Assembly (NCBI GenBank): GCA_034440635.1
Contig: JAOTON010001574.1
Location: forward strand, 996,501-1,060,500
Source: Lepas anatifera
Lineage: Eukaryota; Arthropoda; Thecostraca; Lepadidae
Direction: 5' to 3'
Length of the DNA stretch: 64,000 bases
Shown: positions 1 to 13,230 of the stretch, piece by piece
Layout: every line of letters starts with the position of its first letter
How positions within the stretch are numbered: the first letter of the stretch is position 1
Translations under genes and position numbers: made by a program
Notes under the pieces: model-generated
Database searches by the model: none
Seen by the model: the letters and a program-made list of their open reading frames with translations, nothing else
Told to the model about the DNA's origin: nothing

Positions 1-191
<191 letters not shown>

Positions 192-270
192 GTTCAACTA
201 GCTCATGAATATTCCATCGGCATCACGTGACCCGCCGCTCCGACCCGTGCTGGTGGGGGCGCGTTCCTAC

Positions 271-3200
271 CGATCTCCATGTCGAAGCCGGTGAGAGCGT
301 CGGTCAGCGAGACGGTGACGTTAGTGTAGAGGTCGTCGCCGCGCCGCTCAAACCTGGCGTGCGGCCGCGCCCGAATCTTGAAGATGAGGTCACCTGAAGT
401 CCAGGTCACGGCCAGACAACAGATTAGAGGTCGTGTGGACCGAGGTATGCCATGACTAAAATGTTCACCAGTGCTCAAAGACGATGATATCTGAACTGGC
501 ACCGGGTACTCCGTTGATGTTTTCTCGAATAAAGGTCTGACTATCAGAAAACAACAGCCAGTTAATTGCTCACATAATGAAAAAAATATCGCTTTACGTG
601 GCTATCCATGGCGGAAGCTATAGCTGAGAATGCTGGTTAGTTTAGAAACTTCAAATATAACCTAAGCAACTGAGGTGCCCTAAACTCCGATAGTTTAGAA
701 ACTCCGTCAGGGTCTGGAAACGCAACAGAACAGTCTACGAACGTTACGACTGTACTTCATTAAACAGTCGACAAAGGCACGAGTCCCAACTCGGGTGAAG
801 CAGTAACCCAGTCTAAAGAGAAAAAACTACACCAGTCACGTGGTTCCCAATCCCACGGCCCGACGACCCAATTTCAAAGTCAAAAACTACACGACCCGGC
901 ACACTGCTGGAAATACTCTGTGCTGGATAATACTCTGAAAATACCCATTTCTGGACATCGTTTTCTAAACAAAACTGTCACAAGATCCAGAAACTGGTGT
1001 CAAAAGCGACGAGAAAAGTGGCGAGGACTTTGTATTCAACAGCGTACCTATAAAGCCGAAAGTAGGGGAGCGTCCTCCATCTCCAACAGACAGATCCTAT
1101 GATTCAGCACCCCTCGCATTCAGATGCGTATTCAAGAGACGCTGGGGAAGCGAGCTGGCTGGTCTCAGACGCTCTTTATCAAATGCTAATGCCAACAATG
1201 GGAAGTGCATCTCTGGTGATACATGGGTAACCATAAATTTATCGTCGTCAGATTCGACTTATACGTCATAAGTGCATAAAGGAAGAAAAACATGACCCCC
1301 AAGTGTGTTACAATAATTTTAAAAGGAGGTATTATCATTTATGATGCATTTCATCCACTAAACATACATCTACATAATCTAATTTCCTCGTTACTGAGAT
1401 CAAGGATTTTTAAAGGGTGGGGTTGGTAACCCTGTGCCCTCCCTCCGCGCTCCAAACCTGCTGCTAAAAAGTAAATCACTTGTTGAGAAAGCCAAAAAAG
1501 ATCCGACATTTCTCCCATTAAGTTGAATTAATTACCTGATTCCTGTCTCAATACGCATGGTCCTATCTTCAGGGGCGTGCTCAGAATGCTAAACAAATTT
1601 GGTCTCGTCATATGTATGAAGCAACATCCCAGTCCCTATATCAGTTAAACGATTGAAGACTTATTATACAGTTTAGCAGAAACCGAAGAGTTGGCTTTTA
1701 AAGATCATACAAAAAGTTGATCTCAAAACCGCAATTCGCATGCGTATCTTGCCACTACTTAAAGGGAGATACGCGAAAAAATTATTATTGTGGTTTCTTG
1801 CTATTTGAAAAATCCTGATAACGAAACTATCAATTATTTTTGCATCTTCGGCAAAATTTTGGGAGGCCACTTACTTATTATCGAAATAGGTTAACAGTTT
1901 CAATAAAACGCCCATCATTTACCCATGCCCATACCCAACACTTACTTTTCGAAAACTATTTAAAGTTGAAAAGTAATGTTTTTTATAATACAAATGTCTG
2001 TTCTCCTGTATTTGTATTTGAATTAATTTTAAAGAGCTTTTAAAAACTACAAAATAAATTAGTTTGCCCGAGAAACGGAAAAAACACAATTTCTCAAGTC
2101 TTCAGCGGTTTCGTACCTCGGGTCTTGAGTCATTTTCTGCTTCGGCCCCAGGTTGACAAAACTTTTGCGTCAGATAGGTCACGTGACCCCGGTTTGAGAA
2201 TTCCTAGACTTTTGATTGGTTAATTGTGATTTCTTTTAAGCCCTATATTTCTGTTTCAAAAGAGTTTTGGAATGTTGTTTTTTCTAAAGTAATTTTTTCT
2301 GTAGTAGTCCAAAGTTCTACATCACTGTTTAGGATAGATATGACCTAATTCTTAGAGAAATTGATAGCCTTAGCCGTGTGTACGTCATATACATCGATAT
2401 GAGGTGTACCGGTAAAGTCGTCTAGAAATGTTGACTTTGAGAGCAATTTTAAGACATTTGCAGGCCGAGTTCGCAAAAAATGAGAATAGGACTTCTGAAA
2501 CAACTTTTTGTAACCTTTTGATAAAGCCAAAAAAAAAAAATTCCGCGTATCTCCCTTTAACGGGATATCATAGCACCTCTTAGTTCAGCGTCTCGTCGGG
2601 GTCTCATAGCACATATTAGCCTTACTGGGCTCTAATGGGACATCTTAATTCATCGTCTCATCGGGGTTTCTTGGCACACCTTAGCCGTCTTACTGGGGTT
2701 TAATGGCACACCTTAGCCGCTCACCGGGGTTTCAACACGTACCTTAGCCGTCTTACCTGGGTTTCATGACGCACCTTATCCGTCTTACTGGGGTTTCATG
2801 ACACACCTTATCCGTGTTACTGGGGTTTAATGACACACCTTATCCGTGTCATTGGGGTTTCATGACACACCTTATCCGTTTTACCTGGGTTTCATGACGC
2901 ACCTTAGCCGTCTCATTGGGGTTTCATGACACACCTTAGCCGTGTTACTGGGGTTTCATGACGCACCTTAGCCGTCTTACCTGGGTTTCATGGCACACCT
3001 TAGCCGTTTTACCGGGGGTCACATGGCACACATTAGCCGTCTTACCGGGGTCCCCGTCCACGTGCGGCTCTCCCTCGGCCACGAACCGCTGCTCCTGGCC
3101 ATCCTTCATGCCCTGCTCCACCTCCACCTCCAGCAGGCGCTCCTCCGTCTCCAGCCTGCGACGGAGCAGAGTCAGCAACTCCGACCACGAAACCAGTCAT

Positions 3201-6200
3201 ACCAGGAAAACCAGCCAACCACTCCGGTGACTCCGGAGACTGAAGGAGTCAGACTCCGGCGGAGGGAAGCCGGTAGCCATAGTCGGGGCAGCGGAAGTCT
3301 AGAACTCGGCTGACTGAGGACAGGAAGCCATTGACCCCGGCGGCGATGGAGCGGGGAGTCATACCCCGGCGGCGATGGAACGGGGAGTCTTACCCCGACG
3401 GCGATGGAGCGGGGAGTCATACCCCGGCGGCGATGGAGCGGGGAGTCATACCCCGGCAGCGATGGAGCGGGGAGTCATACCCCGGCGGCGATGGAGCGGG
3501 GAGCCAGGGACTTCAGTGACGGGGGGAGGAGGGGGGGTCACTGCATCAGGTGAGGGTGTCAGAGTTCCCGATCACGGAGGAGGGTGGGGGTGGGGCTGCG
3601 GGGAAGGCCAATGGCTGCGATCAGCAACGTAGCTAGGAGATAAACGTCGGATACACAGCGGCGGAGGCAGAATGCGAGATTAATACGACACTTTGGGCAA
3701 TATCTTCAAACAGGAAATCTAGGATGAATGTTGTTCCATTAAAGCTCTGAAAACGACAAATAAGAATAAATGCACATTATAAGTAGCCGAATACATGCCA
3801 CGGAGAAAAGTGTGATCAAGGCCAGGGGAGTATTAGGCTAAATATAAGTCGAGGCTTCTTACCCACTTTCATAGCTTAACGATGTTCAACAGCTGAAGCG
3901 GACTTCAAATGGCCCAGTCACCTATTTGAATACGCACGTGCTCCCTGGTCTTGGGCATTCTATACAAAAACGTCTACAACACTGGACATACTGCACCCTC
4001 CCGAAATACACAACATCAAACACGGCCGAACCATCACAGGACACTGCTGAAGCAGGAGGCGGCGTAGCAGCATGCAGCACGGAGGCGGCGACAGTACGTA
4101 CTTGACGTTGGGGCACTCGTCGCACACTTGCTGCTGGGTCATGGCGAATCGGCCGGGCCCCAGCTGGCGGGTCACCATCTCCTGGCGGCAGTTACACCGG
4201 CGCGTGCCCGACGCCGGCCGGAACACCGGCTTGTTACGCACCACCTACCGCACGTGCACAGCTGGTGAGGTGGGAACGATGCGTGGCAGCTGGACGACAG
4301 AAGACACGTGGCATCAGTGTCTACAGTTAATTGGGTTCGTAGTCTATTCGTATCTACTCAGGTTCTATCAGGGTTGTTCAATACGCGTCTGGCTAAGCTA
4401 TACAGCTTTCACATTTTTTTCGGTTATGACTTCCTGAAGTGACCATTTCAGTAATATTGGTGCATGTTCTGTCTTTTGTGAAGCCACTGGTTGCCGATTA
4501 TACCGCTATATACCCCCAGTTATAACCTAGCGATTAGACTTCCAAATATATCTGCTCCTCATCTCTCAGCAGCAGAGTACATACGCAAAACTAAGAAAAT
4601 AAAGTAAACCTAAATGGGAAACATGACAAAGCCGTAATTGAGCTGCACAGTAAGGGAAGTACGCATTCCTCCTATAGACGCGGCGGCCAGTTTTGGACCT
4701 GACCTCGATGAAGTTGCCCGAGTACAGCTCCTCCAGCGTCACCCAGAGGTCAATGACGACGTCGGCACCCCGGGGCGTCTCGCCGCGACCTCGGCCGCCG
4801 TGACCGTCATCGAAGTGGAACCCGAAGTCGCCGAAAAACGACGCAAACGGGTCCATGTTGCCTGCAACACGGTGGACGCTACTTAGACGGGTTGGGAGTT
4901 ATCTATTTCAGAGGTGTTTATTTAGTACACAGTCGTCATCTTTAAAGCCCCAACAGAAAACTGCCAAAAGAAAACTTGTGTTCTATGCTACTTCTATTGG
5001 GCACGGAGTTGTATCAGCAGGAATAATCAGGATGCCACGTCGGCTGCAGTTAGTGCCACACCCACTTAATTAAGCTACCCTGTCCTCTATTCTACGGCCG
5101 ATGTTGTGTTCTCACTCTCCTTAATTCTACGCAAATGCTGTTCGATCTATGTTATGTTCGCCCGATGGTGATAAAGGAGGCGGGAATGCGAGGGCTTGTC
5201 CTTTGAACTGAAGGTTTATTTTTTCCCCGGATATCCAGGGGATCAGCTATGCCATGACAGCACAAAATGTACCATGCACAAGTATAACAAGGCAGAAGCG
5301 ATGACCGTGGTTCTGAGTGTGTGATGATCCCTCTGTGTGTGCTGGGCTTGTCTACAAGTTCGTCAGTGCCAGCTGAAGGATCGCCAGCCGTCTCCGGAGG
5401 CTGGACCTCAGCTTTCCGCCCGCCGCGCGGACTCCTCCAAATTCGCATGCGGGTAACTCTACGAAGGCGCCGTCTCCTCCATTCTCCACAACCCTGTCCA
5501 CATTCAGGTTGTCCGCAGTGGCACGGCGGCTGGATGAAATGGGGCCTGTTCAAGTTTGAGATGGGCAGAGACGCCATTCGGGAGGACTCCCCGATATCTG
5601 GGAAGATCCTGATCCCCCTCAGCTGATCCATGAAGTCAGCGGCAGGAGTGTCTCGATAGGCGAGGTGATCCCGGCGTCCACCCACGCTTGCAGTCCTACA
5701 TGTTGCCCGCCAAAATATGACAACACACTGGCCAGGACCGCACGCTTAGGTGTGGCGATGGGGTATCCGGTGATGCCTATTGCTGCTTCTCTCATCTCGC
5801 TATCATGTTTTCCACTCTCTGTGAGATTGTGACAAAACTTCTCACAGACATTATGCGATAGAGAGCGGCAGTCCGACAACAAAAGCCCCAAGCCCAAAAT
5901 GATAGGGTGTGGCGAGGGTAGTAAGTCTTCAGTCAGTGAGTAGCATTATACCACCTTCTTCCCACCAAACTTCTATAACATTATTCAACATTGATGCTGT
6001 TAAATGAGCTTTTAGTATGCTTTTCAATTTAAGCCAAGATTCCAGAAGTTACAGCTAGCACATCCAATGGAAAACAGAACAGATGTCTAGCAAACAGCCC
6101 AAGCTACCAAGCAATGTAACAGCTTCAGTTTTACTCTTCAAACTAAACAGAAATCAAAATGGTAGTAACTGCCACACAACAGCATTAGTTATCTAAAAGA

Positions 6201-7378
6201 GAGTACATGCCTTTAAGACATAAATAATTTATTTAAGACATAAATAATTTATATTGAGACAAGTCCCAGGCAGAAAGAGATGATTCTTACCCATGCCTCC
6301 ATCTTCCTTGACACACTCTTCCCCACACTGGTCATACTTTTTCCGTTTATCTTCGTCTGAAAGCACTTCATATGCTGCTCCTAGGTCTTTGAACTTTTCA
6401 TCTGCATTTGGATCGTCTTTATTTTTGTCTGGATGCAGGTCTCTTGCTTTTGAGCGGTAGGCCTTCTTGATTTGTTTTACATCAGCATTTCGGGACACAC
6501 CGAGAATTTTATAAAAATCTCGCCTGAAAACAATTAGACAAATGAGGACACAACACTATGATTGTTCAGTCTTAGAAAGCTAAAAATCATGCTAACCTAT
6601 CTATCTAATACATATTTTGAAAAGTGAATGATTATATTATGTCAGTAAGTAATAAACAGCTGTCTTTTTTCTAATAACTTAACATGATTTAATCTGATTC
6701 AATCTAACATAATCTCAGCATTTACATTAGCCTCTGAAGATGACATCATAGAAATGGAGTAATATTTTCTTCTTTGGTGTGAGGCGGTGGTAACACAACA
6801 TACACATTGGCTTAGTTTCCAAGGCCAAAGTGTGATATGGATCACATTTTGGAAATGGAAACTAAGCAAAAGTTATAACGCACCACCACACAACACAATG
6901 CTAAACCCACATTTCTATTCCAAATATACATTATTTATGCCAATCAAATAGAAAAACATCAGTGAATACCTACGTACATATAATCTAGCCAAATTATCTG
7001 GTAACTGGTATGAAAACTGCAGAGACTTCAAGGACTAATTCCCCAGCAATATAACTCAATATGTACTCAAGTGCTGGTGATATAGGTAACACTTTTAGGA
7101 GTCAATGACACCATTATTATCCTAACAGGCAGTCCCACTCACATAATATTTTGCCTATGGAAACTATACCACAGATTTTGCCAAAATGTAGGAGGACAAG
7201 GCATTTCTACATTAGTCTCATATACTGTCATATTGCCACATCTTTCATGAAAACAGATCAGTTGAGCAATATTGATATACATATAAGATAGCAAGAACAC
7301 TTACCCACAGCTTATTCCTGTGAAAAGAACTAGTGTGCTCAGGACAAGCAGTGATATTTCCACTGGATTTGCCATCAT
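271..7378 (-). CDS. DNAJB11: DNAJB11 / ERdj3, ER-lumenal Hsp40 co-chaperone (3' end outside window)
   Basis: Six coding exons can be read on the minus strand: 7305-7378, 6291-6523, 4704-4861, 4102-4244, 3046-3155 and 271-393. All introns are GT-AG and all phases agree, giving 280 codons of a family usually near 358. Exon 1 (first ATG at 7378) encodes an ER signal peptide, [19 protein letters not shown], cut near GISCG. Exon 2 is the J domain: RDFYKILGV, then the catalytic HPD in LHPDKNK, then [12 protein letters not shown]. Exon 3 has the G/F-like segment (FFGDFGFHF) and [11 protein letters not shown]. Exon 4 has the cysteine-rich part ([15 protein letters not shown]). Exons 5-6 give [10 protein letters not shown] and [16 protein letters not shown]. 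The family stimulates BiP ATPase and delivers unfolded ER clients; that role is known from the family. The exon 4 donor was placed at GTACGT because it restores alignment ([14 protein letters not shown]). The C-terminal ~75 residues lie left of position 1. Confidence 0.93.
394..2555. other. DNAJB11 intron 5, no recognised gene
   Basis: This is the body of intron 5 (3' part in gene sense). It is AT-rich in 1300-2550. Short open frames here show no family resemblance. I see no RNA gene and no clear transposon termini. Confidence 0.6.
2560..3045. repeat. 32-bp minisatellite abutting the DNAJB11 exon 5 donor
   Basis: About 15 imperfect copies of a 32-bp unit (plus strand: CACACCTTAGCCGT, CTTACTGGGG, TTTCATGA). 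Spacing was counted between TCATGAC occurrences at 2764 and 2796. On the coding strand each unit contains a donor-like AGTAAG or GGTAAG. The last unit merges into the true exon 5 splice donor at 3041-3046. Confidence 0.85.
3335..3508. repeat. 29-bp minisatellite in DNAJB11 intron 4
   Basis: Six near-identical copies of a GC-rich 29-bp unit (CCCCGGCGGCGATGGAG then CGGGGAGTCATA), with starts at 3335, 3364 and 3393 showing the period. It lies about 180 bp upstream of the exon 5 acceptor in gene sense. Apparent open frames here are only the repeat read through. Confidence 0.9.
5152..5897 (-). other. Unrecognised open frames in DNAJB11 intron 2
   Basis: Two overlapping minus-strand frames (5152-5685, 177 codons; 5619-5897, 92 codons) lie inside the 1.4-kb intron 2. 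The longer has a Cys/His cluster ([17 protein letters not shown]) followed by an Arg-rich run. The frames overlap as a decayed transposon ORF with a frameshift might. I recognise no family, so this may be chance. Confidence 0.2.
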
Positions 7379-8091
7379 TGACTGAAGCTGGTAGCAGTAT
7401 TAAAAAATTGAAATGCTGGGTGAGTGGGAGGAGTATAGGTAGGTAGGCACCTAGGTAATTCTTGTATGACTTTGAGGTAGGTGAGGTAAGGAGGTACACA
7501 AAATCGACCAACAATTATTTGAGGGGATTGACCTGCACTGGCCCAAACCCCCAGAAACTAGGATATGACGTTTTCACTATTTTCCGAGAAATAAACGACT
7601 TATCCAGTGCACGGAATACAGAAATTGTAACTATTTATCATCAATCTATCCAGCTAAATCACACTCCCCCAACACAAAATTTCTCAGGTTCCAGCAGGCT
7701 CGTTGACGAAAACACCAGCAAACCAGAAATGTCGCACCGGTGTTCACAATGGTAATCACGAAATGTCAGCTGGTGCTTTGTGATTGGCCAAGGGAAGGTT
7801 CAAGGTTTTTAAATGTGCCCCTGAAGGGGCTTATTATCTCTAGTGGTCATCTTTTGAGGCACCATAAAATATGTTCGAGTTAAAAATTCCTTAGAAAATT
7901 TATATATCATATAAAAGCTCTGTTGACTACAGAAATAATTTTTTACTATTTTGAAATATTTTCTAATGCCCCGGCTTTCCCCATCCTCTTATAGATGTCG
8001 CTATCATTTTAACATTAAGAAATAGAGGGCGGCTACTTTACCCTGACTTTGCTTAGGTGCCTCTACTTTGTGCTAAGGTTAGCTAATATGT
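7379..8091. other. Upstream region of DNAJB11
   Basis: This is the 5' flank of DNAJB11 on the minus strand and should hold its 5' UTR and promoter. I could not assign a TATA box, an ER-stress element or a start site with confidence. No other gene is evident. Confidence 0.4.
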
Positions 8092-8099
8092 GTTTGAAG

Positions 8100-9481
8100 C
8101 AGAGGTGGGCGGTCCGCTACTTTAGTCCGCTACTCCGCTACTCCGCAACTTGCGGACTCCCCAAATGGTAGCGGAGTAGCGGTAGCGACTTCTCTACCAA
8201 AAAAGTAGCGGAGTAGCGGGTAGCGGACTCTAGAAAATTAAAAGCGCTACCGCTACCCGCAGCTTTTTAAGCGTATCCTAAATTCAAAATATTAGGCACA
8301 CAAAACAAGGTCTATGCCAACGAGGGGATTCATGTGTGAGTTTGGAGTAGAAACGTCCTCAAAAGTAGCATAGTCAATTAATTTACAGGGGCTGTAATGG
8401 AGGCCAACAAGGTGGAAGAGTAAATATATATCACGCAAATCCTCTGAAGGCCATTGACTTCGTGGCTTCAGCATATTTTTTTGTTTTAACCCTTGCCCCA
8501 CCGGGGCCATCGATGCCCCTAAGGTTTTTTCGAGAAAGCAGAAGAACGACAAAACGCAGCACCGTGGTTGAGGGCTCTATCTCTCACCTCATCATTTTCC
8601 CACCATCCCTGAAAATTTTTATGCCAGGTCGCCCAAGGTCAGGTCACCAGGCGAGTTCAACCAAGGTCACCTTACTTCAAATTTGAAGCTCTATAAGAGC
8701 TACATTTCTAAGTTAATCGATTTGAAACTTGCTACACCTCATGACCCTTCCAGGGTCTACAACGTGCATATCCGGGATTTTTCTATTTCGTGACCTGAGG
8801 TCAGGTCACGAGGCGACCTCTCCCATTGGAAAAGCATGGGGAAAAGCTGTGTCATGATCTAAAAGCCACAAAAATTATTGAAAATACTCAGACTGCTCAG
8901 AACAGCGTTTTTCGACACCCTTTCACGGATCCCAGAGGTCATATTTGCCCTTTGACTTTTCCATGGTCACCCAAGGTCACCAGGGATCAAAAACAGTATT
9001 TTGACAATAACTTTTGACCTAATTAAGCTAGAGCGCTGAAACAAACACCATCGTGTTTGTCTTGTCCCTGGCTTTCATTTGATATAAAACAAGGTCACTT
9101 TATGACCTTTTGTGACCTCAGGTCAAATTAGGTCACGAGGTGACCTCTGGAGGTCAAACCACTGGCGGAGGTCCAACGAAAAGAGAAGATTGTGTGAATG
9201 ATTGTGTTGGTGCATGCTTTGGGCATGGATTGAGCTTTGGCTCCAATATACAAATAAAAGTTGGCTGTCTGTGGAATTTATTTAGATCGACCTGGACATT
9301 TTCGGAGTAGCGCTTTGGTAGCGCTTTATACTAAAAAGTAGCGGGAGCGGAGTAGCGGAGTAGCGGGTAGCGCTTTCGTGTTTTCAAAAAAGTAGCGGAG
9401 TAGCGGTAGCGGTTTCATGTTACCAAGGTAGCGGACGTAGCGGTAGCGGTTTAAAGAAATTGGTAGCGGCGCCCACCTCTG
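8100..9481. mobile_element. hAT-like DNA transposon, non-autonomous or decayed
   Basis: The terminal inverted repeats are CAGAGGTGGGC at the left and GCCCACCTCTG at the right. They are flanked by a perfect 8-bp direct repeat, GTTTGAAG, at 8092-8099 and 9482-9489. CAG...CTG termini and 8-bp duplications are characteristic of hAT elements. Both ends carry arrays of GTAGCGGAGTAGCGG-type subterminal repeats in inverted orientation. The interior (about 8620-9180) is rich in AGGTCA/TGACCT. A short minus-strand frame at 8292-8552 might be an ORF remnant. No intact transposase is present. Confidence 0.88.
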
Positions 9482-9489
9482 GTTTGAAG

Positions 9490-11054
9490 TATCTTGACTC
9501 CATAGGCTCAGGGACTGGGAAAGGGTATAGGGTGCAGGGGGCAGATTGCTCCCTCATTTTAAACTGGGGTACACTGCCCCTCCAAATTCAAGCCGATTCC
9601 TGACTTCATTGGCGGATCCAGGAGCATATTGTGGGGACCAACGTTTGGGGTGAGGGTGTTCAATCGAGCAAAATCGCAAAATGGTATTTTCAAAAGAAAA
9701 ACGTCCCAAGTCCTTTTGGGAAGCGGGAGACAAAAGATACTATTTTAGGCTTTAGTGGGGGCAACGACCCCTCTGCCCCGCCCCCTCTTTGTATCTACCA
9801 GTGTTTGACCTTTTCCGTTCATAAATCAAGTGATAGACCTTATCATATTTGAGAAGGGGGGGGTTGGGGGTGGGGGGGGGGGGTGGGGGGGCGACACCAG
9901 TGGTGACAAGTTCCCCCAAACTTGGAAAAAGTTTCTGCACCTATGCTTCGCTCTACCTACTCTACAAACGCTAAAAGATGAGCAGCCCAATTAATCTTTC
10001 CTCCCAGGACATTTGTAGTCCTCCAAACGCAAACGCATCAAAATAATTGGAAGAGTGATCCAGCCTTAAAATTTTGGGGAAAGTTGCGAAATTGATCAAG
10101 GATAAGTTGTACCAATTACGGCGGCGCTTTGCGCTGCCGTTTTGTCATGCCACCGGAAATAGCCGAGGGGAGAGGATTCAAACACCCCTCACTGGGGCGA
10201 GGGTTAATATAATCACATCAAGAGGAGGCAGCAATTCCAACAGCCAGGTACTAAATCTATTGCCACACTCCTCCCAACAATTATCTCTTTCTTTCTCTCA
10301 GTTTAATTGAAAACGATTGAAAAGTAGTGCACATAACTTATAAGCACTACTTTTCATTTTTTATGTGACATAAGCCGCGATTGCGGGGAAGAAAGAGAAA
10401 AAACGAAATATTGATGTTGATTCCTTTTTCAGCTTCAGCGCTCCAGCCATAGCAGTTATAGCCCGGAATTAGGTAAACGTGTGTAATCCTCGTTTGACAC
10501 CCGCCTTGGAGGTGAAACTGGCACTAAGGCGCTGGGGGGGGGGGCTGGTAGGTCCTCTGATATTTAAAAAGAAACCCATATACGTAGAAAAACACCCCTT
10601 AGAGAGGGGAGTGGTGACTAAGGTAATCTACATCACAGCTGTCATTGACCTAGGGCAATGTCATAAAGGTTCTACTAGGTCATAAATGTTAAATATTGAA
10701 CGTGTTGGGAAGTTATTTGGAAGTGCTGTTATTCTGCAGAAAAATCGGGAATAAACTAAAACTGCACCAATACCATAGAATTCAAAGTCATTGACCTATG
10801 ACGTACCAATTTGACGTATCCCTTGTAATATAAAAAATAACTAGCACCATATCAGCCGTTGGGCGAGAAGTGAGGATTGACCTTGACTAATCACATTTGA
10901 CCACTATGACGCCTACAGCATAATGGACGTCAGAAATAGGTGACGCCATTTGACCGGAAACATTGGGTTCAATGACTGAAAATATTGGTATGACCTTGAT
11001 CTGTGATCTTTGACGTCAACCTTTCTGTCAGGTGACCTTTATAAATCATCTCGC
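9490..11054. other. Intergenic, repeat-derived; no gene
   Basis: No gene is seen. 9609 starts with a hAT-like TGGCGGATCCAGG end, but I found no partner end. 9853-9893 is a long G-run tract (G-quadruplex-capable on the plus strand). About 10060-10216 resembles 27830-27976 (shared GGGAAAGTTGCGAAAT and GATCAAGGAT segments and a GGGTTAA end), so both are copies of one dispersed repeat. Confidence 0.5.
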
Positions 11055-11058
11055 TTAT

Positions 11059-11901
11059 CACGCGCATTAACGAGGGGCGGGTACCAGCCCCCTCGTTTTT
11101 TTTAAGATAGCATAAAAATGGCGGGGCTACGCACCGCCGTACTTGACGTGCGTTTTTCAGATCATTCTTACAAATTTTGCCAACATTTTAAGGTTAGGTC
11201 ATCTCATGTCAGGTCACCAGTACAGGTCAAGTGACCTGACCTAAAAAAGGTTTAAGATAGCATAAGTCAGAGCAGAATGAACCTATCCGATTGAAACTCA
11301 TATCATATAATGGGCCCACCGAGTTCTCTAAAATGTGCTCCGGTATTTTTGATATTGATGACCTAAGGTCAGGTACGAGCCATGACCTCTCCATTGGAAA
11401 TGCATAAAAATGGTTTAAGCTAAATAACTTAGGAATGGATCGTAAAGGAGCGTTTATTATAACTTCAATAGATTTGCTTTGTCTTTGCAGTCCTCATTAT
11501 ATGAATTTTACCTAATTTGACCTTGACCTGATCTCAGGTCAGATCAAATGCCATATTTGACCTGATTTGATCTAGCAATGTCATATGATATATCATTCGA
11601 TTCGTCTTGCTGCGAGGATTCCAGCGGTTTAAATTGTTTGCACTATCTTCACTTGGGCAGAAGAAATGGCCGAAAACCTTCATTTACATGTTGTTCCCAT
11701 GGCCATATGTCTTGACCTCTCGCAACCTTAAATGTGTCCTGAAAAAATATTCAAATATTTTCGATAAAGATGTGGATGGGCTACCCTACGTCGTTAACCG
11801 TTTTTCGCTATCTAGCGTGGTTCTCGAGATCTTAGGGGGGCGGGTACCCGCTTCCTCCCCCGTCAGAGCAAAGCTGGCTCAGTCCCCCGTCAATGCGCGT
11901 G
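11059..11901 (-). mobile_element. TTAW-flanked TGACCT-rich DNA element, copy 1
   Basis: The ends are CACGCGCATTAACG (left) and CAATGCGCGTG (right), flanked by TTAT on both sides. The content is the reverse complement of the element at 35688-36525, including the GGGGGCGGGTACCCGC block beside one end and many TGACCT/AGGTCA words. It has no transposase. The 4-bp TTAW flank suggests a piggyBac- or Kolobok-type mechanism, but that is inference. Confidence 0.72.
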
Positions 11902-12023
11902 TTATATGGCATCGCCACTCGGTCTCCAATGCAGGCGAACGAGGTGGGACTGCACGATTCTACTGCTCTTTGCAAGACCTCATTTTCTTCGGCCGATTCC
12001 GTCGTGTCTGGTCATATATCGTC

Positions 12024-12215
<192 letters not shown>

Positions 12216-13230
12216 GTGGCGTAGCCAGGATTCGGCCAAGGGGGTCCGACTACCGTCGGGGGCCCCCCAGGCCGGGGGCCTTAGTAGTCGGGGCCCATCT
12301 CCTACTCCCCGGAGCGGCGTAATTTGACCCTGTAAAAATGTTCTATCTTTTTTGGTGTTCATCGACACCGCAGAGGAGAGTCACCAGGACTAAGGGGGCT
12401 ACATGACTCTTTAAAGACGGGTCACTTGACTCGCCAAATAACCATGGAACCCGCCAATTCAGAGTCACTTGACCCTTCATTTATGTACGATGTGACCCTC
12501 CAAAACAGGGTCAGGTGACCCTTTATAGGAGGGTCATATAAAATGCTCTGGAAAGGATAATTTAAATAAATCGCTTCAGTACTAGCAGCAAAAGAACACA
12601 AATGTTTGGTGTGTTCCGGACGTCATATAACGTCTATTCCGCGGAAAGATCCTGAGAAATTCACCACAGTTACTTTTTTACCCTTGCTATGTTGTAAATG
12701 AGCAAATTACCAAAACAATAGGCGCCTGAGATAACTATCGCCTTGGATTGGATTACTCTGTCATTGTTATTTTAAACCTTTCATACCTATTTTTCTTTTT
12801 GGGATTTTTTTTTTTGGATTATGCTCATCAATGTGTGTCATTTTCCTTGTTTTTCTGGTTTCCTACGAAAATTTTTGAAAGTTTGTTATTTCAGAATATG
12901 TAGGACGGTAGTTATTGGGACTAAGCTAATAGATTGAAAACCAGCTGAAGTTCCAAATTCCCTGTTCGATTTGCTATTATGGATGCTAAAATTAGATTAA
13001 TTTTTGCCTTTCCTTCAGTAATGGTGCCTGATCGACATGTTTCACTTTGTATATTTTGGTACGCAATGGGAAAATATAAATTTTTCCGAGGCATATGATT
13101 TTCAAAAATCTTCTTTGAGCCTAGGATCTCAAGCGATATCTCTGGATTGTATTCTAAAATCTAAAACAAATGGAAATGAAAAAGGACGCTCAATAAAAAG
13201 GATATATGAGTGTGCTCCAGATGCTATATA

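Noticed and set aside
2958..3632. Plus-strand frames across the DNAJB11 minisatellites
   Set aside because: They are antisense to exon 5 and the repeat arrays, with no family resemblance.
4566..4703. Extension of DNAJB11 exon 3 into 4566-4703
   Set aside because: A GT donor after GAG at 4704 joins exon 4 in phase and restores NFIEVVRNKP; the extension has no family similarity.
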